From assembly GCA_015521085.1 (NCBI GenBank), contig WAOW01000002.1, positions 1 through 64,000 of the forward strand: a stretch of 64,000 nt of DNA. Direction: 5' to 3'. Origin of the DNA: Candidatus Thermodiscus eudorianus. Its GTDB lineage: Archaea; Thermoproteota; Thermoprotei_A; Sulfolobales; Acidilobaceae. Shown here in pieces: positions 18,008 to 26,494 of this stretch. Each line of letters opens with the position of its first letter. The first letter of the stretch is position 1. The notes under the pieces are model-generated. The model searched no databases. It was given only the letters and a program-made list of their open reading frames with translations, and was not told where the DNA came from. Position numbers and translations under genes: made by a program.

Positions 18008-18328
18008 TTAAACCATAGCCAACCCGATCTCCGGCAGGCCGGTCCTGGCGAGCCCGTACTCCTCGCGTATCTCATCGAACACGGCGTCTATTATATCCGC
18101 TAGCAGAGGGACCCCACCCGATGAAACCTCCCTCCCCTCGACTATGACCGTGGGCAGGCCCATATCCCTGGCCTCCTCTATGGAAACAGGGACCTTGACC
18201 ACGTCCACCTCGACAGGTATCCCATACTCTACGGCTAGGAACAGCTGGGCCTTCCTAGCTATCTCCTCGGCCAGCCTACTCTCATCATTCAGGCCGGAGT
18301 ACACGGTTATAGTGATCGAGTCTCCCAT
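18008..18328 (-). CDS. small thioredoxin-fold-like protein
   Basis: 106 residues. The order strand ITITVYSG, helix, strand VEVDVVKVPVS, then GLPTVIVEGREVSSGGVPLLADIIDA with a cis-Pro-like LPT resembles a thioredoxin/glutaredoxin fold, but no CxxC is present; the usual active-site position reads Gly-Leu-Asn-Asp. Function unknown. Convergent with argF. Confidence 0.6.
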   Translation of the reverse strand: MGDSITITVYSGLNDESRLAEEIARKAQLFLAVEYGIPVEVDVVKVPVSIEEARDMGLPTVIVEGREVSSGGVPLLADIIDAVFDEIREEYGLARTGLPEIGLAMV

Positions 18329-18411
18329 AGCCTCGACCCACCCGTAGGTGTTTTTACACTGCTATAGTGATATGCCGGTGCGGATGGTAGTCTCCCAGTA
18401 GTACCCACGCC

Positions 18412-19092
18412 CTATTCCCCGAAGGACCCTATAACCCTCTCGATCTCAACAGTGGGTACCCCGCCGGGTCTCATGACAACAGGCTTCCCAGTAGATAGAT
18501 CCACGACCGTGCTCGGCACCCCGAGCTCTACCCGCCCACCATCGATGTACAAATCCACCCTATCCCCTAGCTGCCGGACAGCCTCCTCCACCCTTACCGG
18601 GGGAGGCCAGCCACTCCTATTGGCGCTAGTACCCACGAGGAGCCCGCCCACACTCCTAGCTATCTCCCTGACCAGGGGACACCGGGGCAGTCTGACCCCG
18701 AGGGACCCCCACCTGGCTAGGTGGCCTGGTAGATCCCCGCGACTCTTCTCGACTATCGTCAGGGGGCCTGGCCAGAACTTGATCGCTAGCCTCCAGAATA
18801 GGGGGCCTGGCTTGACTAATAGGAGTGCGTGGTGGGACTCGCCCAGGAGTATCGGCAGGGGCTTAGAGGGGTCCCTCTCCTTTACCCGATAGACCCTCTC
18901 GAAGGCTTGCTCGTCTAGGGGGTCTGCTAGGAGCCCGTATAGAGTGTCTGTCGGCGCCACTACCAGCCCGCCGGACTCAATGACCTCGACGGCGGCATCT
19001 ATCACTTCTTGGTCCAGGCTCCTGCACCCGGCCTTGACCATCCTCACGCTGGCCACCGCTACACATAGTCTTCCACCGGCTTGGATAAACAA
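18412..19092 (-). CDS. threonylcarbamoyl-AMP synthase (Sua5/YrdC)
   Basis: Makes threonylcarbamoyl-AMP for the t6A37 modification of ANN-decoding tRNAs, acting with KEOPS. The YrdC fold is shown by GGLVVAPTDTLYGLLADPL (41-59) and the nucleotide motif KERDPSKPLPILL (from 71), with GTSANRSGWPP later and VMRPGGVP near the end. The protein is the short form without the Sua5 C-terminal domain. The N-terminus probably starts inside the listed frame, for example at Met18; the first residues do not look conserved. Confidence 0.9.
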   Translation of the reverse strand: MFIQAGGRLCVAVASVRMVKAGCRSLDQEVIDAAVEVIESGGLVVAPTDTLYGLLADPLDEQAFERVYRVKERDPSKPLPILLGESHHALLLVKPGPLFWRLAIKFWPGPLTIVEKSRGDLPGHLARWGSLGVRLPRCPLVREIARSVGGLLVGTSANRSGWPPPVRVEEAVRQLGDRVDLYIDGGRVELGVPSTVVDLSTGKPVVMRPGGVPTVEIERVIGSFGE

Positions 19093-19173
19093 TAGACTAT
19101 AACCTCTGCCGGGTGCCTTCTCTGAAGTATAATAAGGCTAGGCCTCGAACCCTCTACGGTTGGGGTCAGCAAG

Positions 19174-20298
19174 GTGCAACGAGGCAGGATAGACGAGTCG
19201 AAGCTAGTGATCTCGCGGAGGAGGCTTGCCCAGCTGTTAAAGGAGGTTAAGAAATGGAGCGCCCCAGCCACGGTTTTGCTGAGCCTATACATACCGCCGG
19301 GGAGGCCTATAAGCGATGTGTTGAACCTGTTAAGCCAGGAACTCTCGGTTGCCGACAACATAAAGTTGAAAAAGACTAGGAACGCGGTGAAGAGGGCTCT
19401 ATCGGCGGCCATCGATAGGCTAAAGATGATACCCAAGGTGCCTCCGAACGGCCTCGTTCTATTCTGCGGAGAGGACATGGATACCGGCGACTTTGCCTGC
19501 TACGTCTTCAGCCCCCCGGAGAAGATAAACGTCTTCTACTATAGGACTGATAAGAGGTTCATAACAGAGTTCCTAGAGGAGATGGTTGAGGACCGGGACG
19601 TTATAGGCATATTGATCGTTGAGAGGGACCAGGCCACTATAGGCGTGCTACGGGGCTCCAGGCTGGAGGTGCTTGAAGAGCTGACGGACTACATCCCGGG
19701 TAAACACAAAATGGGCGGTCAGAGCCAGAGGAGGTTCGACAGGATAATAGAGCAGATGGTGGAAGACTTCTTCAAGCGCCTAGCCGAGCACGCCGCTAGG
19801 CATCTCCTACCATACCATGAGAAGGGCAACTTGAAGGGGATAATCGTCGCCGGGCCCGGCTATGCTAAAATGGACTTCGTCAAGGGCAAATACCTGGACT
19901 ATAGGCTCCAACAGCTCGTCTCGAAGGATCTGGTTGATGTAGCTTATCAGGGCGATCAGGGCCTAAAGGAAGTCGTATTAAAGGCAGAGAACGTGGTCCA
20001 GACGCAGCTCTACCGCGATGCTGTGGAAGCCTTGGAGGAGTTCAAAGGCCACCTGGCCCGTGGGACTGGAATGGTTGTCTATGGCGATAGCGAGGTCAAG
20101 GCTGCACTGGAGATGGGGGCCGTCAAGACACTACTCATACACGAGGATAGGGAGGACCTGGAGGACTGGAAGGATGTTGCTGAGAGGCTGAGTGGGGCGA
20201 AGGTTGTCGTGATACCCTCTGGCCTCCCAGAGGCCGAGTGGTTTAAGAACACCTTTAACGGCCTCGCGGGTATACTGAGGTTCAAGATAGCCAGGTAG
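19174..20298 (+). CDS. prf1: peptide chain release factor aRF1
   Basis: Reads all three stop codons and triggers peptide release. The catalytic GGQ is at 181-183 within KHKMGGQSQRRFDR. The stop-codon loop has NIKL at 62-65 in place of NIKS. The C-terminal domain (from about 275) with VKTLLIHED and LAGILRFKI is typical. Length 374 is normal. GTG start after the divergent sua5 promoter region. Confidence 0.93.
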   Translation: MQRGRIDESKLVISRRRLAQLLKEVKKWSAPATVLLSLYIPPGRPISDVLNLLSQELSVADNIKLKKTRNAVKRALSAAIDRLKMIPKVPPNGLVLFCGEDMDTGDFACYVFSPPEKINVFYYRTDKRFITEFLEEMVEDRDVIGILIVERDQATIGVLRGSRLEVLEELTDYIPGKHKMGGQSQRRFDRIIEQMVEDFFKRLAEHAARHLLPYHEKGNLKGIIVAGPGYAKMDFVKGKYLDYRLQQLVSKDLVDVAYQGDQGLKEVVLKAENVVQTQLYRDAVEALEEFKGHLARGTGMVVYGDSEVKAALEMGAVKTLLIHEDREDLEDWKDVAERLSGAKVVVIPSGLPEAEWFKNTFNGLAGILRFKIAR

Positions 20299-20299
20299 C

Positions 20300-20833
20300 C
20301 TAGTCTTTGGCTAGCGCGTGTCGAAGCCTCTCGATCCCACCTATAGATAGTATATATTCGGCCGTGCTCCGGGTTACCGCGTTCATCCAGCGGGGGTCGC
20401 CTAGCGACATGAGCTCTCTTATCCGCTCGCCTCTCCATTCATCCCTGTTATAGACCGGCGGCTTGATTACCCCAATGCCAGCGTCCTCGAAGATCTTTCC
20501 TATGACCGGGTTCCGCGTGAGTATCGCGTCTACCCTGGGCACATATGATAGTACATAGTAGACTGATCCGATGCTGGTTTCCAGGGTTCTTATAGTTGCT
20601 GTGATGAACCTCTCCAAGCCTAGATCCTCGTCCATGAGGCTCAGCCTTATCATTTCTATCCTCTCACCGGCCGTGAAGGGGTTCCTGGGGGTATAGTTCT
20701 CGGAGGCCATACCGACTAGATAGACTATCTCCTCGAACCCGTTTTCCAGAGCCCACCGCGTTATAGCCAGGTGGCCCTTGTGGAACGGCTGGAATCTGCC
20801 GAAGATCAATGCCCTCTTAGGCTTTCTCCTCAT
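20300..20833 (-). CDS. nadM: nicotinamide-nucleotide adenylyltransferase
   Basis: Joins ATP and NMN to form NAD. Archaeal NadM features: FGRFQPFHKGH at 11-21 (nucleotidyltransferase HxGH), NPFTAGERIEMIRLSL, PPVYNRDEWRGERIREL and the ISxT-like C-terminal STAEYILSIGG region. Length 177 fits. It converges on aRF1 with a single base between stops. Confidence 0.92.
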   Translation of the reverse strand: MRRKPKRALIFGRFQPFHKGHLAITRWALENGFEEIVYLVGMASENYTPRNPFTAGERIEMIRLSLMDEDLGLERFITATIRTLETSIGSVYYVLSYVPRVDAILTRNPVIGKIFEDAGIGVIKPPVYNRDEWRGERIRELMSLGDPRWMNAVTRSTAEYILSIGGIERLRHALAKD

Positions 20834-20924
20834 GGATCCTACCCCACGGACCTAGTCTACGCTCGGGGATAGAAAGCTTGATAGGCATTAGTTTGCCCTA
20901 CAAGAGTATCCCGGTGCCTAGGCT

Positions 20925-21290
20925 ATGCCGGAGGAACTCGGAAGGCCTGGAGAGGATATTACCCGCAACCTAACGGTTATCTACCAGGACGACGATATAG
21001 TCGTTTATACTGCCCCCAACGAGGACGAGTTAAAAGATATCCTGCTAGACCTGTTGAGGAAACACCAGAGGATGAATATCAGAGAGTTGCACGGCCATCT
21101 CTCGGGGCTAGCCAGCGAGGATAAGATTCGCATGGCGCTGAACGACTTATTGAAGGATAACAAAGTTGTTGTTGACAGAAACGGGTACTTCTATCCAGCG
21201 GAGCTCGCCGAGGAGCTAGAGGAGGAGTACTATACAGAGTATGACTGGGATCTTGAGTACCCCAGTGAATATGACGCTGGAGAATTCTAG
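20925..21290 (+). CDS. hypothetical protein, winged-helix-like with acidic tail
   Basis: 121 residues. The middle (about 38-90) looks like a small winged helix: LRKHQRMNIRELHGHLSGLASEDKIRMALNDLLKDNKVVVDRNGYFY. The last 25 residues are very acidic and aromatic (EELEEEYYTEYDWDLEY). This recalls small crenarchaeal transcription or RNA polymerase-associated proteins, but no family is recognised. A perfect hairpin follows the stop. Confidence 0.6.
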   Translation: MPEELGRPGEDITRNLTVIYQDDDIVVYTAPNEDELKDILLDLLRKHQRMNIRELHGHLSGLASEDKIRMALNDLLKDNKVVVDRNGYFYPAELAEELEEEYYTEYDWDLEYPSEYDAGEF

Positions 21291-21302
21291 GGAAAGTTTA
21301 TT

Positions 21303-21325
21303 AATAATAACTAACTGTTATTATT
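21303..21325. terminator. AT-rich hairpin between convergent genes
   Basis: A perfect 9-bp inverted repeat, AATAATAAC and GTTATTATT with a TAACT loop, lies exactly between two convergent stop codons. It would give U-rich tracts in both transcripts, so a bidirectional terminator is likely. Confidence 0.55.
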
Positions 21326-21327
21326 TA

Positions 21328-21642
21328 CTATATCGGCCCTACTAGATATGCTTGGTTCACCACGTCCTGGAAGTCCCTCGGCAGGACCTTCTTCCTACTG
21401 GTATAGTACTCGTACATCTTCTCAAGGAACTTAGTGAATACCGGGCAACCATCAAACCTACCGTCTCTATCACACCTGCCAGGCTTTCCTTCAACAGTAA
21501 TCATTAGCAGGCACTGCCCCGTCTTCTTATCGAAGTAAGGACACAGCTTGTGATACTTCTTAGCACTCTTAACCATATTATTAATCCACTTCTCCTTAAG
21601 CGATTCAGGCTTCTTCTCCTCTCCATGCTCAACCTCGGCCAC
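21328..21642 (-). CDS. hypothetical small Cys protein
   Basis: 104 residues with four cysteines, spaced CPYFDKKTGQC then CDRDGRFDGC, plausible zinc or Fe-S ligands, and a basic N-terminal helix. The RDFQDVVNQAYLVGPI tail is distinctive. Probably a conserved crenarchaeal protein; function unknown. Confidence 0.6.
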   Translation of the reverse strand: MAEVEHGEEKKPESLKEKWINNMVKSAKKYHKLCPYFDKKTGQCLLMITVEGKPGRCDRDGRFDGCPVFTKFLEKMYEYYTSRKKVLPRDFQDVVNQAYLVGPI

Positions 21643-21705
21643 TCCTACTTACACCTCCGTCGCAATAGTGGCCTACCCGAGGACATTATTTTTTATCCCA
21701 AACCC

Positions 21706-22344
21706 CTAGGAGGGCGCCATCCAGAGCAGTAGCGATAATACAAACATCACAATCCACCCATTCATGTCAGCCCGGAAAATCTTGCTTCCATCCAGAGGCG
21801 GTATAGGTAGCAGGTTGAAGAACGCGATCCACCCATTTATCATCGCTACAATCGACATGTAATGACTCCAATAACCCTTTACTAGGAGCGACGCGCCGAG
21901 AGCCAATAGACCCAATACTATGTTTGTAGCCGGCCCCGCCTCCACGCTCCTAACCCACCCCCGTGGATTGTAGACATAATAGGCGGTAACACCCACGTAG
22001 CCCGGGGCCAGGATAACGATCCCCGGTATAAACCCCGTCAGAAACGTCAAGAGGACTCCATAGGGCGTAGCATAGAACTCCGCGTACAATCCATGCCTCC
22101 TGGCAACGGTCCTATGCGCTATTTCATGGCCTATGAAACCTACAAGCACGCCTATAAAGTAGGGACTGGTGTAAAACGACGGCTTTAAAATATTCCATAT
22201 TTTCCCTACGGCGACGATCATTGAAACTAGCGCGAGAATCCACGACACAGGCTCCCCTATAGGCCTCGATCCACGCATTCCATGCTTCCTCCAGATCCAA
22301 TCGGATAGCCCGTTAACCTCCCTTAATACCGGTTCCGCAGCCAT
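21706..22344 (-). CDS. site-2-protease-type M50 membrane metalloprotease
   Basis: Intramembrane zinc protease of the S2P family. HEIAH is at 73-77 in a transmembrane helix, and the third ligand Asp185 is in LLPIPPLDGSKI. Five to six hydrophobic segments span 212 residues; no PDZ domain. Bacterial and eukaryotic relatives release membrane-bound regulators; the substrate here is unknown. Confidence 0.88.
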   Translation of the reverse strand: MAAEPVLREVNGLSDWIWRKHGMRGSRPIGEPVSWILALVSMIVAVGKIWNILKPSFYTSPYFIGVLVGFIGHEIAHRTVARRHGLYAEFYATPYGVLLTFLTGFIPGIVILAPGYVGVTAYYVYNPRGWVRSVEAGPATNIVLGLLALGASLLVKGYWSHYMSIVAMINGWIAFFNLLPIPPLDGSKIFRADMNGWIVMFVLSLLLWMAPS

Positions 22345-22370
22345 AGACTGAGGAGGAGGGTCCCCCGGGT

Positions 22371-22721
22371 ATGAGTGAAATAGACTTTGAGCTGGCCCTC
22401 GAAATAATAGCTGAAGACCTCAGGAGGCTTGAGAGGGCAGCGAAGGCCCTCGAAGAAAACGGGAACATGCAAGCCGCCTATGATGCTAGGTCGTGGAAGA
22501 TAGCCATGGGTAGGCTCTACGTGGACCTCAGGAATCTTGCCGACTCTATAGAGGGGGAAAGGTTCATAGAGGCCTCTGAGGGGGCATGCACGCTACTACA
22601 CAGGATATACACGCTACTCAACGCTGCAGGCGAGGAGAGATACATGTTCGTGACCGGCCCCAGCAAGAGGATCCTCACGGCGTTATTAACCCTCGCCTCC
22701 AAGTACTGCAACAAGGGATGA
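22371..22721 (+). CDS. hypothetical helical protein
   Basis: 116 residues, almost all alpha-helical and charged (LALEIIAEDLRRLERAAKALEENG; LYVDLRNLADSIEGERFIEA), with two Cys (70s and C-terminal). Not recognised. Divergent from the M50 protease gene with 26 bp between starts. Confidence 0.55.
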   Translation: MSEIDFELALEIIAEDLRRLERAAKALEENGNMQAAYDARSWKIAMGRLYVDLRNLADSIEGERFIEASEGACTLLHRIYTLLNAAGEERYMFVTGPSKRILTALLTLASKYCNKG

Positions 22722-22858
22722 GCGGGCTTCTCGGCCTCTTCCGATCGGTGAGGGAGCTTTAGGCCGGCGACCCGCTATACTCGGACTCGTTTAAACTCTA
22801 GGTATGAGATATATGTCCTCAACGGTGACTATATAATTATAGAGGAGGTGATGGTCAA

Positions 22859-23341
22859 ATGGCACTGGAGAACCACGTCGAAGTCGAATTTCCCCGCGTG
22901 CCCATAAAGCCTGTTGGAGCTAAAGAGGTAAGAGAGCTGGAAATAGCTCTCATCATAGGGACTATACTCAGGCCCGACGTATTCAAGGAATTCCTTGAGC
23001 CCAAAGAGTTCACCACCTGGGTCGACAGCCTAGCTGTAGCGGCGGGTGCACTAGCTAGGGAGAAAGCCGGCTATACCATATCCAGGATCGCCGAGGAACT
23101 CGGCAGGTCCGAGGCCACGATCAGGAACCATCTACAGGGCAAGACGAAGGCAGGCCAGTTAGTCCGTGAAACTTACGACATGCTAAAGACCGGTAAACTC
23201 AGGATAATAGTCCCCATTGCTCCGGCGGAAGCCAGGAAGCTGGAAGAGCGGGTCAGGGAGTTAGAGGAAGAGAATAAGAAGCTCAAGGACAAGCTAGAGA
23301 AGGCTAAACGTACTCTGCAAGAGCTACTGGCCGAGCTCTAG
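22859..23341 (+). CDS. HTH regulator with C-terminal coiled coil (TIGR03879-like)
   Basis: 160 residues. A helix-turn-helix at about 75-100 (GYTISRIAEELGRSEATIRNHLQGK) is followed by a leucine-zipper-like coiled coil from 120 to the end (LEERVRELEEENKKLKDKLEKAK). The N-terminal VEFPRVPIKPVGAKEVRELEIALIIG matches small crenarchaeal regulatory proteins (TIGR03879 type). The start is secure: GGAGGTGAT lies 3-11 nt before the ATG. Likely a dimeric DNA-binding protein. Confidence 0.7.
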   Translation: MALENHVEVEFPRVPIKPVGAKEVRELEIALIIGTILRPDVFKEFLEPKEFTTWVDSLAVAAGALAREKAGYTISRIAEELGRSEATIRNHLQGKTKAGQLVRETYDMLKTGKLRIIVPIAPAEARKLEERVRELEEENKKLKDKLEKAKRTLQELLAEL

Positions 23342-23389
23342 CGTTCCCCACTATATACCCCCTCCACCGGACTCCACTACTGGAGGCGG

Positions 23390-23668
23390 GTGTATAGACG
23401 ATTGTCTCATAGCCTAGACGAGTTCACGGCGGCTAAGGCTAAGAAGGGACCAGTGATCTACAAGCCAATCCATATACTCTACACGAGGCCTAGGTCCGAG
23501 TGCAATTTCTTCAAATATACCGAGGAGTCAGGCGGCTACATAGCCTGGTGCATGGTCCTAAACAGGCCGTTAACTAAAGACGAGGCGATAAAGTGCGAGA
23601 AGTACTGGAAAACTTGCCCCTATAGGAGGATCGGCCTTCAGATGGAGGAAGATAGCATGGAGGGCTAG
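23390..23668 (+). CDS. hypothetical small Cys-containing protein
   Basis: 92 residues from a GTG start, with four cysteines (SECNF, AWCMV, IKCEK, KTCPYRR) spaced as possible metal ligands and the pattern WKTCPYRR near the end. Unrecognised. The stop overlaps the convergent gene by 4 bp. Confidence 0.55.
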   Translation: MYRRLSHSLDEFTAAKAKKGPVIYKPIHILYTRPRSECNFFKYTEESGGYIAWCMVLNRPLTKDEAIKCEKYWKTCPYRRIGLQMEEDSMEG

Positions 23669-24018
23669 GCTCTAACACGCCTGATTGAAACACCCAGCTC
23701 TCCTGCCCTAGCCCTAACCTGGTCCGAGAGCTTTGGACCAGCCCCGTAGAGGACTAGTATGGGCTTGTATCCCTCCTCCTTTGCCTTACCTGCTAGCCCC
23801 TCGACTATATCCACGGGGACAGGCCCGCTCTTATAGTAGACCTTCACCGCCAGTTTATCCCCCTTCTTGACAGCCGTGAAGTTATACGGTGCAGCTTCGT
23901 CAACCGTCACTACATCGACTCTATAGCCAGCTTCCCTGTACCTTCCTGCGACCTTACCCACAACACCGTACTTCTGGGCGAGTTTCTTCGCCTCGAAGGC
24001 CTCTCTCGCAGTGGTCAA
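23665..24018 (-). CDS. small Mrr/RecB-like restriction-endonuclease-fold protein
   Basis: 117 residues. The order helix, GYRVDVVTVDEAAPYNFTAVKKGDKLAVKVYYKSGPVPVDIVEGLAGKAKEEGYKPILVLYG (described as blocks, with D...xVK) resembles the core of restriction-endonuclease-like folds, where an Asp and a (D/E)xK pair bind metal. Here the expected second acid is replaced (AVKVYY), so catalysis is doubtful. Function unknown. Confidence 0.55.
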   Translation of the reverse strand: MTTAREAFEAKKLAQKYGVVGKVAGRYREAGYRVDVVTVDEAAPYNFTAVKKGDKLAVKVYYKSGPVPVDIVEGLAGKAKEEGYKPILVLYGAGPKLSDQVRARAGELGVSIRRVRA

Positions 24019-24059
24019 CGCGTATACACCCTGGTTGCATAAGGATGTGCCGTGCTTTT

Positions 24060-25004
24060 TTATGGCTTGCCGGGTTCTACATGGGTTCCACTATCTCCAC
24101 GGTAGACACTGTATGCCTCCTCTAGGCTACCTATCGAAGCTGTCCTCCCAGTCTTCCTAACGTACTCTATGACGGCTTCGACCTTGGGCCCCATGCTCCC
24201 TGGAGGGAAATAGCCTTCACGGTGGTAGGCTTCTAGTTCGTCAACACTCACCTTTCCAAGCCATATCTCGCCTGGCCCGCCATAGTTTAATGCCACACCC
24301 TTAACATCGGTCAATATAATGAACCGGTCAGCCTTTATGGTCTGAGCCAGGAGGCTACTGGCTAGGTCTTTATCAATAACGGCTTCCACAGGCTCTAGAT
24401 CCTCGGTAACCGGTATTCCCCCGCCACCGACAGCTATCACAATGTACCCTTCTTTGACTAGGCCCTCTACCACCTTAGACTCTAGTATCTTGATCGGCCT
24501 CGGACTAGGCACTACTCTCCGGTATAACCCACGGGGGTCCCTCTTGAACACCCAACCATGCCGCCTGGCCAGCTCCTCCGCCTCTTCCCGAGTATAGTAT
24601 GAGCCTATGAACTTCGATGGGTCACGGAAGGCTGGATCCCTACTCGACACTACAACCCTGGTAACAACCGTGGCGGTCTTAACACTTATCCCTAGCCTAG
24701 CGGCTTCTCGCTCCAAGGCATGAGCTATCAGGTATCCAATCCAGCCTTGGGTCATGGCGACTGCTAGATCCAGGCTCTGCCTGGGCTTGTCCCTTGGCAA
24801 AGCCTCAAAAGCCTCAAGTAGGTATCCTACCTGGGGCCCATTGCCGTGTGTAATCACTAGTCTTACTCCGTCAGCGGCAATCCTGAGGAGCTGTCTTACG
24901 GCGCTCCGCACGGTTCGCCATTGCTCCTCCGGAGAACCCTTCATCCCTTTCTTTATAATGGCATTGCCTCCGAGGGCTATGACTAGGGTCTCCAAGCTCT
25001 TCAC
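24060..25004 (-). CDS. arcC: carbamate kinase
   Basis: Interconverts carbamoyl phosphate plus ADP and carbamate plus ATP. Amino-acid-kinase fold with IALGGNAI at 9-16, HGNGPQVGY near 54, VIAVGGGGIPV near 195 and DKDLASSLLA near 216. Length 314 is normal. Start overlaps the stop of the upstream COG2403 gene by 4 nt (ATGA), so the two are coupled. Confidence 0.93.
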   Translation of the reverse strand: MKSLETLVIALGGNAIIKKGMKGSPEEQWRTVRSAVRQLLRIAADGVRLVITHGNGPQVGYLLEAFEALPRDKPRQSLDLAVAMTQGWIGYLIAHALEREAARLGISVKTATVVTRVVVSSRDPAFRDPSKFIGSYYTREEAEELARRHGWVFKRDPRGLYRRVVPSPRPIKILESKVVEGLVKEGYIVIAVGGGGIPVTEDLEPVEAVIDKDLASSLLAQTIKADRFIILTDVKGVALNYGGPGEIWLGKVSVDELEAYHREGYFPPGSMGPKVEAVIEYVRKTGRTASIGSLEEAYSVYRGDSGTHVEPGKP

Positions 25005-26356
25005 CGCTCTATACCGTACTTCAGCTTCATCTTGGCTCTGGCGAGGAACTTCTCTACGAGTTCTTCCAGGGTGGGTCCCTCAATTATCTTCACGTCATAG
25101 TATACCTGTACTATTGGCTTGTCCACCTTCACTATTCTATCCAATCTTATTGGGGTCCCGGCAACCACTACATCGGCAGGAGTGTTCTTTATGGTCTCTT
25201 CGAGGTCCCTTATCTGGCTTGGCGTGTAGCCGGTGCTTGGAAGAACGGGCCCCATATGGGGGTACTCCTTGTAGATCTCGGCGATGACCCCCTTGGCATA
25301 TGGTCTGGGGTCTATTATCTCGCGTGCACCGAACTTTTTAGCCGCCACGTAGCCAGCGCCATAGGGCGAGCCTCCGTGGGTTACGGTGGGAGAGTCCTCA
25401 ACTACCACAACTCTCTTGTCTCTTATTAGGCTGGGGTCGTCTACTTTGACCTCACTCACCGCAACGGAGATCTCTGCGCTTGGATTAATTCTCTTAACAT
25501 TCATCTTTATCTCTTCTACGGCCTCCCTACTCGATTGATCGGCCTTGTTTATTATGACAGCGTCTGCCATCCTAACGTTTACTTCGCCAGGGAAGCTCTT
25601 AACTTCGTGGCCTGGCCTCATAGCGTCGGCGACCGTTATCATGTAATCGGGCTTGTAGAAGGGCCAGTCGTTGTTGCCCCCGTCCCAGAGTATTATGTCG
25701 GCTTCCCTTTCGGCTTGTTTAAGGATCTCGCCATAGTCTACTCCAGCGTAAACTACGACTCCCATGTTTATGTAATGCTCGTATTCTTCCCGCTCCTCTA
25801 CGGTCACGTTATACTTGTCCAAGTCCTCCATGGACTCGAACCTCTGGACGGCCATCTTAGCTAGATCCCCGTAAGCCATTGGATGCCTGACGGGCACTAC
25901 CCGGAAGCCCCTCGCTCTCAGGAGCCCAACTATTCTCCTCGATACACTGCTCTTCCCAGCGCCCGTTCTAACAGCGGTAACTGCTATAACGGGCTTCGCC
26001 GAAGCCAGCATAGTGTCTCTAGGGCCTAGGATCATAAAGGATGCCCCCGTCCCCAGGGCCGCGGATAGCTTATGTCCCACGTCATCGTAAAGGAGGTCGC
26101 TGTAAGCGAGCACTACCATATCGACTCCGAACGACTTGACCACGTCACCCAAATCCTCCTCTGGGACTATAGGGATCCCAGAAGGATACAGGCTACCGGC
26201 AAGCTCTGGAGGATAACGACGCCCCTCTATACCCGGTATCTGAGCCGCGGTAAACGCTACAACCCTATACTTAGGGTTGTCCCTGAAGAAGACGTTGAAA
26301 TTGTGGAAGTCCCTTCCGCCTGCTCCCATAATTACAACTCTAACAGGCCTCTCCAT
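25001..26356 (-). CDS. cyclic 2,3-diphosphoglycerate synthetase-like protein (COG2403)
   Basis: About 450 residues. An N-terminal Rossmann-like part (VVIMGAGGRDFHNFNVFF) is followed by a P-loop domain with AVRTGAGKSSVSRR (132-145), LWDGGNNDWPF and VIINKADQ. This is COG2403, named after cDPG synthetase of methanogens, but most crenarchaeal members are uncharacterised and their fixed coupling to carbamate kinase argues for a role in carbamoyl phosphate or nucleotide chemistry. ATG at 26356 is preferred (GGTGG just upstream); the frame extends to 26368. Confidence 0.85.
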   Translation of the reverse strand: MERPVRVVIMGAGGRDFHNFNVFFRDNPKYRVVAFTAAQIPGIEGRRYPPELAGSLYPSGIPIVPEEDLGDVVKSFGVDMVVLAYSDLLYDDVGHKLSAALGTGASFMILGPRDTMLASAKPVIAVTAVRTGAGKSSVSRRIVGLLRARGFRVVPVRHPMAYGDLAKMAVQRFESMEDLDKYNVTVEEREEYEHYINMGVVVYAGVDYGEILKQAEREADIILWDGGNNDWPFYKPDYMITVADAMRPGHEVKSFPGEVNVRMADAVIINKADQSSREAVEEIKMNVKRINPSAEISVAVSEVKVDDPSLIRDKRVVVVEDSPTVTHGGSPYGAGYVAAKKFGAREIIDPRPYAKGVIAEIYKEYPHMGPVLPSTGYTPSQIRDLEETIKNTPADVVVAGTPIRLDRIVKVDKPIVQVYYDVKIIEGPTLEELVEKFLARAKMKLKYGIER

Positions 26357-26494
26357 AACAACCACCAATACTCATCGTCGCAGTACGTGGAATAAGAGGC
26401 TTGGTTATAATGATCCCACCAGTATATGGAGAGCGAACCGCATATTTTTGCCGTTACTCCTTCAGTCTCCACAGGTCGATTGGGTGCGTGACAT

